64,000 bases of DNA from Trichinella spiralis (taxonomy: Eukaryota > Nematoda > Enoplea > Trichinellida > Trichinellidae), in assembly GCA_000181795.3 (NCBI GenBank), contig CM012954.1, positions 9,792,788-9,856,787 on the forward strand, written 5' to 3'. Positions within the stretch are counted from its first letter, which is position 1, and each line of letters starts with the position of its first letter. Shown here in pieces: positions 11,734 to 23,652 of the stretch. The notes below the pieces were generated by a model, which ran no database searches, was not told where the DNA came from, and was given only the letters and a program-made list of their open reading frames with translations. A program made the position numbers and the translations under genes.

Positions 11734-14700
11734 CTAAGATATATTGGAACCAGTATCTTCTGCATTGGTGACGTTGTAATAGTCACGATTTTCGCTCAAG
11801 CCCATGTATCCGTAATCTTCGGTAATCTTTTCCAGCATCGCCCTGAGGCGTTCACGAATTTCAGTAAAACTCGGCCTCGTCGATGGTTCCTTTTGCCAAC
11901 AATTGACCATTGTCATATATCTGATGAAGATGAAATACGAAGAACGATGCAATGAAATGAGGGAACAAGAAAATCAAAAGAAAACAAAAGAAAACAAAAA
12001 AGTACAAAATGTGCTTACAATTCATCCGGGCAATTGCTTGGTTGTTCCATCCTTTTGCCAGATTCGAGAAGCTGTTCCATATCGGCTGGCTGTATACCAG
12101 GATATGGTGATCCACCAAGAGTGATAATTTCAAAAAGCAGTACACCAAATGACCAGCTACAATTAGTCAAATAATGATGAAAGAGAAATTTTCTTTCTCT
12201 CTATACAATTTCTCATTACACGTCTGATTTTGTAGTAAATTCATAATTTTTTATCGCTTCCAATGCCATCCATTTGATCGGCAGACGACCACCTTTACCC
12301 ATATAAACCATATCACTGTATATGTATCGGCAGAGTCCAAAGTCGCCAATCTGAATTTCAATTCTAGCAATAATAAAAAAAATTCCAGCAAAGTAAACTG
12401 AGAATAAATATACTTTAATTCTTTTATCATGATCAACCAGAATATTTCTCGCGGCAACATCCCGGTGCAAAAAGCCCTTTTGGCTCAGATATTCCTGAAA
12501 AGAAATTGTTGATTATTATCTGTTTGTTAAAAATTATACATTGGAGATTTGAAGAAAAAAAAGGAAAACTGACCATTCCAACGCTCGCTTGCCATGAAAA
12601 TGAGATCAAATCTTTCAAACAAAGAACCATATCCAAATCAACGTCCGAATTGTCTTCCAAATTGCCAATATCGATTCCTTTGCTTTCAAGCTGCAATATT
12701 ATTTTCATCTATCAGCAATCGACACACAATGGTGCGTCTGAACTGAGCTGATCCTGAACCAACCTGAACCATGTATTTTCGACGATCACGAAGGTAGTGC
12801 AACAAGTCGCCTTGAGCACAGTATTCGACAATAAGACAGAGCGGCTCTTCGGCGGTGATACAGCCGAGCATGTTGACCAACTTTTCATGATAGCCTACCT
12901 GTTTCATCAAGTTGATCTCTTTTCTAAAGTCTGACTTTGCCGATTCGTCGGCATATTCTAAAAATTTACAATAAATTTGGACATCCAAAATCATTATCAT
13001 CATCATCAGTAATTACCAGGTAACATCTTGATAGCCACATCACAATCTTCCATTTTGGTCCAATTTTCAGCCAAGACAGAATTGGAAAGTCGATTGCCCA
13101 ATATCCGGCCGATGATTTTGCCTGGAGCAACAACAAGAAAAGAGAAACAAGCTAATTTTATACAGCTCAACTGTGAATGTTGTAACTGAACTGCGAAGAG
13201 ATACCTTTGTAAACGGCTCCAAAAGCGCCCGAACCAAGCCGTTTGTCGAAGTCAATCTCGACCTTGCTGCGCCCAAGTTCCCAGTGGTCGAAACGTCTCG
13301 GCTGTGCCACGTAGGGGTTTTCCGACGTGGCGCATGGTCGGTCGTGATGATTGTTGGCCAGTTCAGCTAGGGATTTTTGCTTTTTCATCGACCGGCGTCG
13401 GTAAAGCAGAACGATGGCTAACATTGCAAACAGAAGTGTCGCAACCGAAGCCACCAACACGTACACGTGTTCCCTTTTCAATACGACGTTGCTGCTCTTG
13501 ACGGCCGCGAATGTAAAGTCCAACTCGGTGCGTGTGGTCAGATTCCAATGAATCGGAGCCACTTGTTCGGATTCGTAAACCGCGCAAACTTGCAACGTGT
13601 AACGAGTGCCCAGTTCAATATTTTTGACCAAATAGTTGTTTGTCGAATTCTAATCAACAAGTGAATAATTGCATTTGAATAATAATGGAAACCAATTTCG
13701 GCAAGAACAGAGGCAATGAGGTGCTTCTTACGTCACAGTTGAGTGGAATTCCATCAATTTCGTCGTCACAAGTGCGCACCAGAGCCACCGCCCGCAGCAC
13801 TTTCGGAGAATAGATCAACGTAAATTGGGACGAGTCGGGCTCGACTTCGTCCAAACGAATTGCGTAATACAATATCGGCCACTGGAGCTGTTCCAAACTC
13901 AATCTCCAAGTTATGTTGATATCGGATTTGGACAGCTTTTCGTCTTGATTTACAAGCTCGTACGATACACCATCGACGAAGCATTTCGGATTTATAACTG
14001 CAAATGAAGGCGAAAAAAGAAAATAAAAGTGTAAAAAAAAGAAACAGATCGATCAAAAAGTACGTACCACTTGCCGGATTCTTGCAACCACTGTTCACAA
14101 CATTGTCACAGTCGAGTATGAAATCCAAGCCTGGATAATCGCTGGTATTCTTGTCTGGATATTGGAATACAGTTTGACAAGCGCTTTCCAATTTTTCCAA
14201 CTTCAAAGACAGAAAAACAAAAACAGTTGTCCAGATTGTTCATCACTGCCATGAACTTACCATGAACATAAATTTGCACATGTGAGTCATCACAAAGTCT
14301 GGCAGGAAGATGAATATTTTACTGTCGTTCTGAGCCGGCGTCACTTGGTCGACGAGCAGTATTTTGTTGGTTGGAATTCGACAATCGACCCAAAACAGCG
14401 AACTCTTGACACCAACTATATCCGACAAGTGCCAATTTGGAGGTGATTTGTATTCGACAGTGACTACCACTGTACGCGCGGATTCTTCACCTTCGATGTT
14501 GACGTAGGGTTCGTCGAAAGCGCGCTTATCAGTAATCGAATACGACAAATCTGCCGGTTCGGGAATAGGTGCTGTTGAAAGATATTAAAATTGTAATAAA
14601 AATTTAAAAAAATTAAATAACACGACGTATAAAATGTGTGAATGAAAAAAATTGAAACAAAGAAACAGAATGAGAGAGAGAGAGGGAATATCTTACGAGA

Positions 14701-16001
14701 AATTTCAACCACGTCAGAAAAGTTGCTCATTCCCAAGTAATTGACAGCAGCGACACGAAAACCGTAAGTAGGACAGAGTCGTGGTTTTTTGAAAATTACA
14801 CTCAAATTTGTCGTCACCTAAAAGCAAAAACAAACAAAAAATTTTCGACGAATCGAAAACAATTTGTCAAAATTTGGAAAGGAAGAAAAGAAAAAATAAA
14901 AGAAAAATCATGCTTTTCATCCATTTTCACAATTACACTACATTATTGATGTTCAAGTTCAAAAACGGATTGTACAGAATGCCGTGGCTAGCCGACTGGG
15001 AAATTTGGGCTAGGTTCGGCCATGTCAAGTAGTGAAGTGGAAAAGAGCGTCGAAAAATTAGACAAAATGCCTGTCGAAACTGAAAAGCAGTTCCCGTTAG
15101 CGGAAGGCAGGCCGTTTTGTAAACACAACTGGTTTCAGTTGTCGGGAAGGAATGCGAAACTGAGCAGACTTTGGAAAGTGTGGGAAAATTTCAAATCACA
15201 GTTGGCTTATGGAAAATTGTGAGAAAAAATTTTGAAAATAAGAAAAGAAAAACAAACAGAGTATGAGAAATAAATTTACATAAAAGAAGGGGTGGGGAGA
15301 GAAAATAAAAGAATACTGAATTACGAGATATTGGTCGTCGTTGATGGCCTGTGATTGCTGTGAGCTGAACGTGGAAAAGATGTCGTCCATGTCTTTGTAC
15401 TCGACGACAAACAGCTCGGCAAATTGTACCGCGCTCCAATTGACGACCAATCGGTAAGGATTGACAAACGGATCGCTGAAATAATTCACTTCGAAATTCA
15501 AAGGCGGATGTCGGACGGCTGAATGATGGAAATGAAATGAAATAAAAAAAACAAAAATCAAATGAGCAAAAAAAGCCAGAGAATTATGTCAAATTTTACA
15601 ATATATTTACTGTTGAATGATGATGACGTTTCGGATACGTTGCAAGACGATTGTAACAAACGTTTCCAACATGTGAAATTCGTTTCTAACTGTGAAAAAA
15701 TGAGAGAAAAAAAATATATATTTAAAAAGAACGTTTTTGTTTTTGTTCACAATTATCATGTATGGGACGTACACAGTTTTCGTCGAAGTCATAATTTCCA
15801 CAGTATTCTTGGCAATGTTGTAAAGAATTTGGCTGAAATTTGGGCAATTTTTGAAAAGTCAAAGTATACGAGGTTGGGCTTTTCTTTTACCGTATCGTTG
15901 TTGCGTAAGCAGTCGGCCAAAAAAATGAACCGACACTGAAAAGCCGACGGATAAGCCCAGCTCTGTTGCCACAGCGAAATGGTCCATAGCAGGGTCAGCA
16001 T
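11734..16001 (-). CDS. Receptor tyrosine kinase with Cys-rich and FN3 ectodomain
   Basis: Sixteen exons: 16001-15891, 15832-15773, 15689-15611, 15518-15325, 14817-14697, 14571-14261, 14200-14068, 13997-13732, 13649-13205, 13121-13017, 12957-12764, 12690-12574, 12494-12414, 12350-12220, 12156-12019 and 11920-11734. Phases close to 890 residues. A signal peptide ([16 protein letters not shown]) opens the protein. Next come a compact cysteine-rich segment with seven Cys (about 20-80), fibronectin type III repeats (a clear one contains [12 protein letters not shown]), and one membrane helix (about 487-508, followed by YRRR). The kinase starts near residue 550 and has all catalytic motifs: [21 protein letters not shown] and [10 protein letters not shown]. 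The tail has YGYM and DYYNV, the latter a possible Grb2-type pYxN site. It should be a plasma-membrane receptor signalling by tyrosine phosphorylation. The kinase resembles the FGFR/VEGFR/PDGFR branch and nematode-specific receptors. Ligand and orthologue are unknown. Confidence 0.85.
15022..15222 (+). CDS. Small ORF nested in a receptor-kinase intron (uncertain)
   Basis: The 507-bp intron 15324-14818 of the kinase gene is much longer than its neighbours. On the opposite strand it carries a 66-codon frame with a true ATG ([20 protein letters not shown] onward) and a mixed amino-acid composition rich in Trp and charged residues. The stretch is less AT-rich than ordinary introns here. I recognise no family and see no promoter, so it may be a nested gene, a fossil insert or chance. 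Confidence 0.2.
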   Translation: MSSSEVEKSVEKLDKMPVETEKQFPLAEGRPFCKHNWFQLSGRNAKLSRLWKVWENFKSQLAYGKL

Positions 16002-16818
16002 CCATCGACGATGGTCGAGTCGAGTCGGCCGCTTGGGACAAGTGGGAAAAGAGCCATTGCCGGTGAACGGCATCACGGCTGGTGTGGAGATATTCTCTTG
16101 ACAAGGGTGTGGCTTCGAAGCCGTGGACCGTCGGGACGGCAAGCGTAGCAACGCAAGCGGCCTGCCATGTTCGAGGTGAAGAAGAAGAAGACGTTGACGA
16201 CAGCAACCGCCGCCGACGAACGACTGGTTTTTCCTGATCATGCGTAGGCGGACCTAGAAGCACCGTCAAGCTGAGAACATTTTTTTACCTGATCATAAAG
16301 TGGAAAAATAAATATACAGAAGGAAAAACATGAAATAAACAACAACAACAAGATGTAGATGATGAAGCTTTGTGAAAATAGTGAAAAATGAAGACAGCGA
16401 AACAAGAGGAACAAGAAGAAATGGAAATGTGACAACGCGAACGCGCCTCTGACAAACGTGAAGGTGATAAGCCCCGCTGTAATGGCATGTTTGATCGTTG
16501 AACAAAGTAAACAAACAGTCAACAAGCAAAAGTAAACGTCGATTGAAGATGTAGAAAAATGCCGTCAATAAGCTGCTTGGACAAATCATTTCATTTTCAT
16601 CAGCCCCATTTTATTCCATCCACTTCATCAATTGCTGTTCAATTTCAAATTTATCACTTTTCATCAATTTTCATATTTCATCAATAACAGATTTCAAAAT
16701 TGGAAAATACTTGACTGTCCATTATTGTTGTTTACAGTAGATCGAGAAGGTTAGAGTAGTTTAGAAAAATTAACTAGACGAATGTAGTATTATGATTTTT
16801 TATCTGCTTTGAAACATG

Positions 16819-17055
16819 TTAAATTTCAAAATCCAACTTGTAAAAATGAAATAAAAAAGAAACAACCAACTGCACACGTAAAGTTTTTGGATTATAATTA
16901 TGAATATGTTGAATTGTTGACACGGTGGCATAATTTGCTAGTTGTGCAGTAGTAGCCGCGAGCATCGAACACCAAGCGTTCAAGTTTCGTGTGACAAGAA
17001 GCGGAAAGACCGACAACAACAGGCCGAAAACTGACGCACAGCGTTTGAAGTACAT
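16819..17055 (-). CDS. Small putative secreted protein or upstream exon (uncertain)
   Basis: A 78-codon frame starts at a true ATG and begins with a plausible signal peptide (MYFKRCASVFGLLLSVFPLL). The remaining part has no recognised domain. It lies about 1 kb upstream of the receptor kinase on the same strand. It could be an alternative first exon, an independent short gene or chance. Confidence 0.25.
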   Translation of the reverse strand: MYFKRCASVFGLLLSVFPLLVTRNLNAWCSMLAATTAQLANYATVSTIQHIHNYNPKTLRVQLVVSFLFHFYKLDFEI

Positions 17056-18185
17056 TCTTTGTTCAGTACGTTCATAGAAATATCATTCCACCAGCCAAGC
17101 TTGTAAGAAAAAAAAATTTCTTTCCACTGAACAAAAGAAAGAATAAAAATGAAATTAATAAATCACATTTTGTTATTGAAATTGAAAATAATTCCTTCCT
17201 TTCCTCTAATCGTGTTCACAATTTAAAGTCGAACTTCCACGTTACTGTTCATTGCTTCTTTATTTTCTTCTTCTACAGTAAGATTTCGTCGAAGAATAAA
17301 AAACAAACAGCAGACAAGTTATGTAGACAAAAGATGAAAAAGAAACTGTTTTACTAGGACGAAGAATTGTTTTTTTTTCTTTAAATTTGCAAACCGTGAT
17401 GAAAAAGTGGTGCAGTCGATCACGAATGTCGTCAGTCAGGCGATCGCTTCTTCACTTCACTCGGCAATAATCCGCTTCTGGCGATACTTTAAAATATGCA
17501 AATATATGAATAATATTGCAATCAGGGAATTGAAAAGCAAACAGAAAGAGAGAGAGAGAGTAGACGGATGCAAACAATACAGATAGCAAGCAGAAAGCTT
17601 AACTGAAACGTGACAATATTTTTTTGTTGATCGAAGAAAAAAAAACGAGTTGACAAAAACTGAATAAACAACAAACGAAAACAAATAATATGATTTTATT
17701 CGCATTCCACACATGCTTTTTTCTCGTTTCTCGCAAAAAGAAACAATGGGAAAAAAAAGTAAGCTTGTTCGCAAAAGTTGAGACCACGCCCGTAGTGGAG
17801 AGTTGGAATTGAAAAAATGCCATCATCATCATCGACTAACTGCTGCTGCTGCTGTTCGCTCTGCGCAAAGAATTGGGAAAAAGCCGTCGTCCAAAAGACA
17901 ACAAATAATAAACAAATAAATAAATAAATAAACAGACGACCAGTTTCTTGTTCAATTCATCAAATTAACAAAATTACAACAAAAAACTCTGATCGTGATC
18001 ACTTTCGCTGGGGCATCATCGGTGGTTTTGCTTTTGTTTCATACCGGTCGGTGTGTTGTAAAAAAAAATTTCCCCCGCTTATTCGGTTTTAAGTTGGAAA
18101 CGAAAAAGTCAAAAGGGGAAATTATTTAAACAAAAACAAAAAAATTAACATAAAAATAAAAAAGCTCTGCGGTTCGTTACACCAT
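17056..18185. other. Intergenic spacer
   Basis: No supported gene. Purine-rich simple stretches occur (GAGA near 17550, ATAAATAA near 17910). The 3' UTR of the TANGO1-like gene must lie in the right-hand part. Confidence 0.5.
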
Positions 18186-19134
18186 TCATCTCGTGCACCA
18201 GCGACGGTCGTGACGCACCACCGGTCGACTGTTCACCGCCCCTTTGGGCGGAACACCACTGACGGCAAGCTTCGGCGGCGAGACGACGCTGGCGTCCGTC
18301 TCCATCGACCTGTCCGAACTGTACAGACCGTCGCCACCGCTGGACGGGGGTCGAATTTTCCGGCGCCACTCGCCAGACCCAGCCGCCGACGCTTTTTTTC
18401 TACCGCCACTACCGTTGCTCCACTCGGTGTCCTTGGGCCGGTGGTACCTGGCCGAGGCACGCAGCGAAGATGATGAGGGGGACAGTTGGGCGCGGTCGTT
18501 GTCGTCGTAACAACGGCCACTTCGGATACTGCCCCTCGACGACGACAACATCCTTGTCGGCAGATCCGGAGACGGGGATCCGGAGACGTCGATTTCTCCC
18601 CTGTTGATCGACTTCGACCTCCGACAGCCGCCGCTCAGTCGAGCCATTTCGCACGCGTAAAGCGGCTGCGAGCCGTTGACGCCATCGCCGCCGCAGTGGA
18701 CCGCAGCCGGCAACGGCAAATCCGGCAGCGGTGGCATCAACGGCGGCGGTATGTCGGGCGGTGGCAATTCGGGAAGTGATCCCAAAAGTGACAAATCCGG
18801 CGGCGGCACCACGCCCAACAACGCGGCGGCCACTTCGGCATCCGTCGACTGATTGGTCGTTTCCAACGACACACCCGAACCGTCCAGTCGGTCCGCTTGG
18901 ACAAGCCGATCCCGCAAGTGCTTGTTTTCCACTTGCAAAGCGTCCAATTGTCGATCGTGCTTTCTGTTGGCCAACCAAAGATCCTGCTGGGCCCGTTCCA
19001 ACTGCAACTGCATCTTGCGTTTCTCCTTTTCCAAAACTTCAACCTCGTCACGCAACTCTGCCATCATCTTTTCCGTGTGCTCTTTCTCATCTTTCAGCCT
19101 GAAATCGAATCCCAACCTTGAAGCTGCCTGCAGC

Positions 19135-19185
<51 letters not shown>

Positions 19186-22100
19186 AAAAGCAATCAGTAC
19201 CGATTTGCCGTATCTTCGAAACCTTCGAGCTGCTTGGAAATGACCATCTGCATGCCGAGCTGTTTTTGCATTTCTTTTTGCCTGGCTTCGAAAAACTCTT
19301 CGAGCACTTTGAGACGCGTCACCGCTTCCATCGTCTGCATCTCCGCCTGCTGTTGGGCATTTTTCATCGAATCCCGTTCGCAGCGGAGCTGCTCCAATTC
19401 GGCTTCGACCGCCAATCTGCACCGTTGCTCTTTCTCGACTTCGGCGCGCATCTTTTCCAATTCTCCGTTCGACCGGCCCAACTGGGCGTACAATTTGGCC
19501 AAATCCAAGCCAACATCCACGTCGTCAGTCGGCTGTTCACTTCCTTCACAAACCCCCGTCGCCTCTTCGTCTTCTTCTACATTCCAGTCGGCAACGCCCT
19601 TCAACTGGTCGTTGGAACGTCGCCGACACTGCCACAATCTTTGGACCACCTCCTTCAGTCCGTGTATTTCGACTTTCGACGCCTCGAGTTCGGCCAACAA
19701 CTGCCCTTCGCGTTGCTTCAATTCGACCGTCGAAGCCAGTTCCACTTCGCGCGACTGCAACTCTTCGACCAGCTTCTCGTTGCGACTCTTCTCCCATTCC
19801 AAATTGGCGTACAATTGTCGAATTTGTTCGTTCAACTGCTGCCGTTCAGCTTCGTGCCCGCGGTCCAGCTTGTCGGCTTCTTCTCGCAGTTCAACGAACC
19901 GTCGATCCGCGTCCTGCAATTGGCGATCCTTTTCGGCAATGGCCGCTTCCATCGCTTCCAGTCGACCCTCTTCCAAAAACTCACTACCCACCCCTCCACG
20001 AGCGTTTTCCAATTCACGACTGGCACGTACCAGCTCGGCTTCGACACCCTTCAAAGCGGCATCTTTGCATTTCAATTCCGCCAATATGCGACTCTTCTCC
20101 TCTTGCAAATCGTCGGCCTGCTCCAACTTTTCCACCAGTCGCTCGTATTTGGAAAACAACCGCACATAATCGCTGTCGTTGGCGTAAACTTTTCGCTGCC
20201 AGCGTTTCCAAAGCAGACGATCGACCACGAAAACCATCAACGAAACGCAAGTCAAAATCAACAAACTCGAATCGTTCCAACCGAACGTCGTCGCTTTTGG
20301 AAGAAAAGTCTCCCCACTGGAGTCGTCAACTGCGAACAACAGACTCCAGATGCTGGCAAATGCCCGTCGCGACTGGTCGAAATACAATTTCACACCTCGG
20401 ATCAACAACGTCATGAGATCCGTCGAAGCGGGCATTTCAGGAACACCGACCACAGGCCGGCGGTTCGTCTCGTCGCACTGTTCCTCTTCCTTGTCGCACG
20501 TCTGCGATATCCAAGAATCTTCTCTTGGAAATTCATCTGGAAAAGTTTCCTCAACTTTCACATTGTCATTGTCATCACTTGCATCATCAACTACGGAAGT
20601 GTAATTCGAAATCTCGCCACCCCCGGCAGCAGCACTACTGCTGCTTCTCGAATCATGATCATCATCATAAGACGAGCTAATGCTCAATTCTTTCTCTTCT
20701 TCTGAGCTTTTACCATCATCAGCAACAGCACTGCTTCGTGAATCATGATGATCATCCGACGAGCTGACGTTCAACTCTTTCCCTTCTTCTGAGCTTTTAC
20801 CATCACCACCACCACCACCACCAGCAGCAGCAGTACTGCTTTCTGGTCCATGATCAACATCAGACGAGTTGACGTTCAACTCTTTCCTTTCTTCTGATCT
20901 TCTACCATCATCAGCAACAGTACTGCTTCGTGAATCATGATGATCATCCAACGAGCTAACGTTCAATTCTTTCTTTACTTCTGAGCTTTCACCATCACCA
21001 TCATCAGCCGCAGTACTGCTTTTTGGATCATGATCTGTATCAAGCGAGCTGACGTTAAACTTTTTCCCTTCTTCTGAGCTTTTACCATCATCAGCAGCAC
21101 TACCGCTTCTCGTATCATGATCATCATAAGACGAGCTAATGTTCAATTCTTTCCCTTCTTCTGAACTTTTACCACCACCATCGGTAAAATTGTTCTCCTC
21201 TTTCAACTCATCTTTCATTTTATTCATCTCTTCTGTGAACAAACTGTCCCCATTCACAGCATCATCACCGGAAGGCAATTGCAAATTGTCGACGGTCGAT
21301 TTTTGCAAATTTTTTGTAAGCTTCATGTCGACACTTTTCACATCTTCCACCGGGTGATTTTTCAACTGAGAATCAACTTTGACCATATTTCTGTCCACTC
21401 CTGATTCTGCATTTTCAACAATTTTCGACAAATCGCTTAACGTTTCATTCAATTTCGAAGCATTGCCAATTTCTGCTTTGTCGGATGTGGCAGAAAAATT
21501 GGAAGCCGCAAACTGGTGCTGCTTCAGATCGTCGTCACCTTCCATACCGGGACCAGAACGTGCACTGCTAACGTTCGCATGTTCATCTTTTGCAACATCT
21601 GCATCTGATGAATGGCCATCATCACGCTGAATATTGCTTTCTTCGTTCACTTGGCGTCGTTGTTCGTCAACCGGCAAAGCATCTCCATTCGCTTCTGCCA
21701 AATTTGGCAAAATTCCCTTCGATTTTCCAGTGCTACTGTTGGACAAAGTGGTCTGTAGAAAATCTTCAAATCGATCTTTGTCGTGCACAGTTTCACGGAA
21801 AATTGCCACATTTTCTTCAGAAGTGAAAAATCGTCTCGCAGTGTCACTGCGAATTACCTGCACAAATTTCGCTCATAGAATAATCAAATGAGAACAATTC
21901 ACAATTGCAAAACTCACTTGTCTACTGTGGAAATCTACCACGTACAAATTTTTATCTTCTTCTATAGCTGTTTCAATGAATTTTAAAAAGGCCGTAAAAT
22001 TCAAACTTCTTGGAAAAATATGATCCTGAAAAGCACAATCAAAAATAAATACATACAGTTGTACGATCAACCGCAAACTACGCACTCAATTTGTACAGAA

Positions 22101-23652
22101 ATATTTTTTTAATAATGTAAAAATTGAAATATTTCTTCAATTTTTTGCAAAATTAATGCAATCAAACTACAACAAAACATCAAAATTATCAAAACAAAAA
22201 CAGTGACTTTGTTGCGGCAACATAAACATTACAGTAATATACCATGTCAATAATGTTCGATGAAATTTTTCATGACGTATACATATCACACGTCACGACT
22301 TATATACACTCACTAGGTGAAACATATGAAAAATATTTTATTTAAAAAAAATGTTCAAATTGTTGACATTTAACCGCAAATATTCTCTGATAAATTGTTG
22401 ATAAATCAACTAAGAATGAATATGAAACTGAATGTTAGCATGTTAAATTGGATTCGAAAACATTATTGCCAAATCTTTCATATTCAACAGAATAACATCA
22501 AGCTAATAAAAATGGACATTACACGACAACTGTAAAACCCAAATATTGTTTTTTATATACAGCTAATTTGAATATTACCAAAATTGATAAACATATAATA
22601 TTTCCTCTTTTCCACAATTACAACTGTATAACAAGAGAATAATAAGTATTACTACTTTTGTTATATGAAAAATTTTAAAAACTATATATACGTTAATGAA
22701 AAATTACCTAAATGCTATTAAAGATTTTGAAGCTCTCAGAAAAATTGGCTAATGCATCGGAGACAAAAATAATGTATCGTCAACAGATGCAACAAAAAGA
22801 TTAAAACTTCAAAATGTTTTAGTAAAACTAGGAAATATTAGTTAAGCATGACCTTCACAGGCGAAATAAAAACTTGTTTCACTTAGTACAATGATATGAT
22901 AAACCGGAGCAACAACGTTCAATGTTGAACAAAAATACAGGAAGAAACAGCAACTTATTTCCAATGCAAAAGTCGTGATAGCTATAAATTAAAGCTATCC
23001 GGAGGTTTCTATCTTTCAAATTCAAAAATAAACAAACAGAAAAAAGTCAATAAATGAAATAACAAACAAAAATTACTTGACAAAACACAGTCCAACCCTA
23101 CTAAACAATACCCTTCAGAATAAGTATTTGAATGTTCAATACTTACGCTTTCATTTCCATACCAGAGATGTTTAGGGCCAATCGCATACACAGAAGCAGT
23201 GTCGTTTACTTTCAGAAAATACTTATCCGTGTGTAAATCTTCCACAACTAACGACGAAAACAGTTGAACTAAAATAAACACAAGACTACATCATAACAGA
23301 ATCTAATAATAGCGATAATTAATATTCTGCCGCTTTTTGAAAATGGAAAATAAATTAAATACAAAACAAGTGCACAAATCAGCTGATTATTAATAACGGA
23401 ACCAGTTGTTTATCATAAACAGAATTTTAATTTCATTTATGACGTAAAAATAAAACTCTAAACTCTTCAAAAAATCTGCTGTAAAACAAAATCTGCTATC
23501 GAAAAATAAAAACAAAGCATACTAGAGCAATTAGAGTTGGCGCATATTTGTAGGTCTGCACTCTCGTTACTAACTGGGTAAATACCATTAGCAAACCAAA
23601 AATATGCATACAAATAAAAATACATCACCGTTATAGAAATGAAACCAATCAT
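18186..23652 (-). CDS. MIA3: TANGO1/MIA3-like ER-exit cargo receptor
   Basis: Five exons: 23652-23523, 23268-23147, 22025-21918, 21857-19201 and 19116-18186; phases close to 1315 residues. The protein opens with a signal peptide. A MIA/TANGO1-type SH3-like domain follows (about 30-105), with its Cys pair (CANSNC), YFLKVND, LWYGNES and IFPRSL spread over three exons. Next is a long acidic luminal region with six imperfect repeats (about 340-535). A hydrophobic segment (FASIWSLLFAV) and a membrane helix (LLILTCVSLMVFVVDRLLW, about 647-665) follow. The cytosolic part is a long coiled coil (about 675-1105), then a proline-rich segment (PPPDIPPPLMPPLPDLPLP) that in TANGO1 binds Sec23 at ER exit sites. 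The family exports bulky cargo such as collagen. The order of domains is diagnostic. Exons 4-5 are strikingly GC-rich for this window. Confidence 0.88.
19134..19184. repeat. CAA/TTG microsatellite inside an intron
   Basis: About 17 perfect CAA units on the plus strand (TTG on the coding strand) fill most of the last, 84-bp intron of the TANGO1-like gene, just upstream of the acceptor at 19117. Read as coding, it gives a false poly-leucine start. Confidence 0.9.
20610..21190 (-). repeat. Intragenic tandem repeats in the TANGO1-like luminal domain
   Basis: Six imperfect units of roughly 28-35 codons repeat within exon 4. Each has a core like GKSSEEGKELNVSS followed by DDHHDSRSS and a small-residue linker (AADDG). 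The units are acidic and serine-rich. Unit 4 carries an extra glycine run. This suggests expansion by slippage or unequal exchange. Confidence 0.85.

Noticed and set aside
14942-15159. Extra FN3-like exons in the receptor kinase
   Set aside because: A direct splice 15325 to 14817 keeps phase and restores one complete FN3 domain, while the extra exons need a weak donor and break the domain.
15789-16241. 150-codon extension upstream of the receptor kinase start
   Set aside because: The frame is open but low in coding quality, and the signal peptide at 16001 fixes a better start. It is likely 5' UTR.
18186-19193. Frame beginning with a poly-leucine run
   Set aside because: The leucines come from the intronic TTG microsatellite. 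The real exon starts at 19116 by phase.
18853-20169. 438-codon plus-strand open frame, Ser/Arg/Cys-rich
   Set aside because: It is antisense to the TANGO1-like exons and crosses their CAA-repeat intron. Its composition mirrors the GC-rich codon use on the minus strand, and no domain is seen.
19266-20705. 479-codon plus-strand open frame rich in Phe and Gln
   Set aside because: Antisense shadow of the TANGO1 coiled coil: Glu/Lys/Leu codons read backwards give Phe/Leu/Gln. The sense strand has a coherent domain order.
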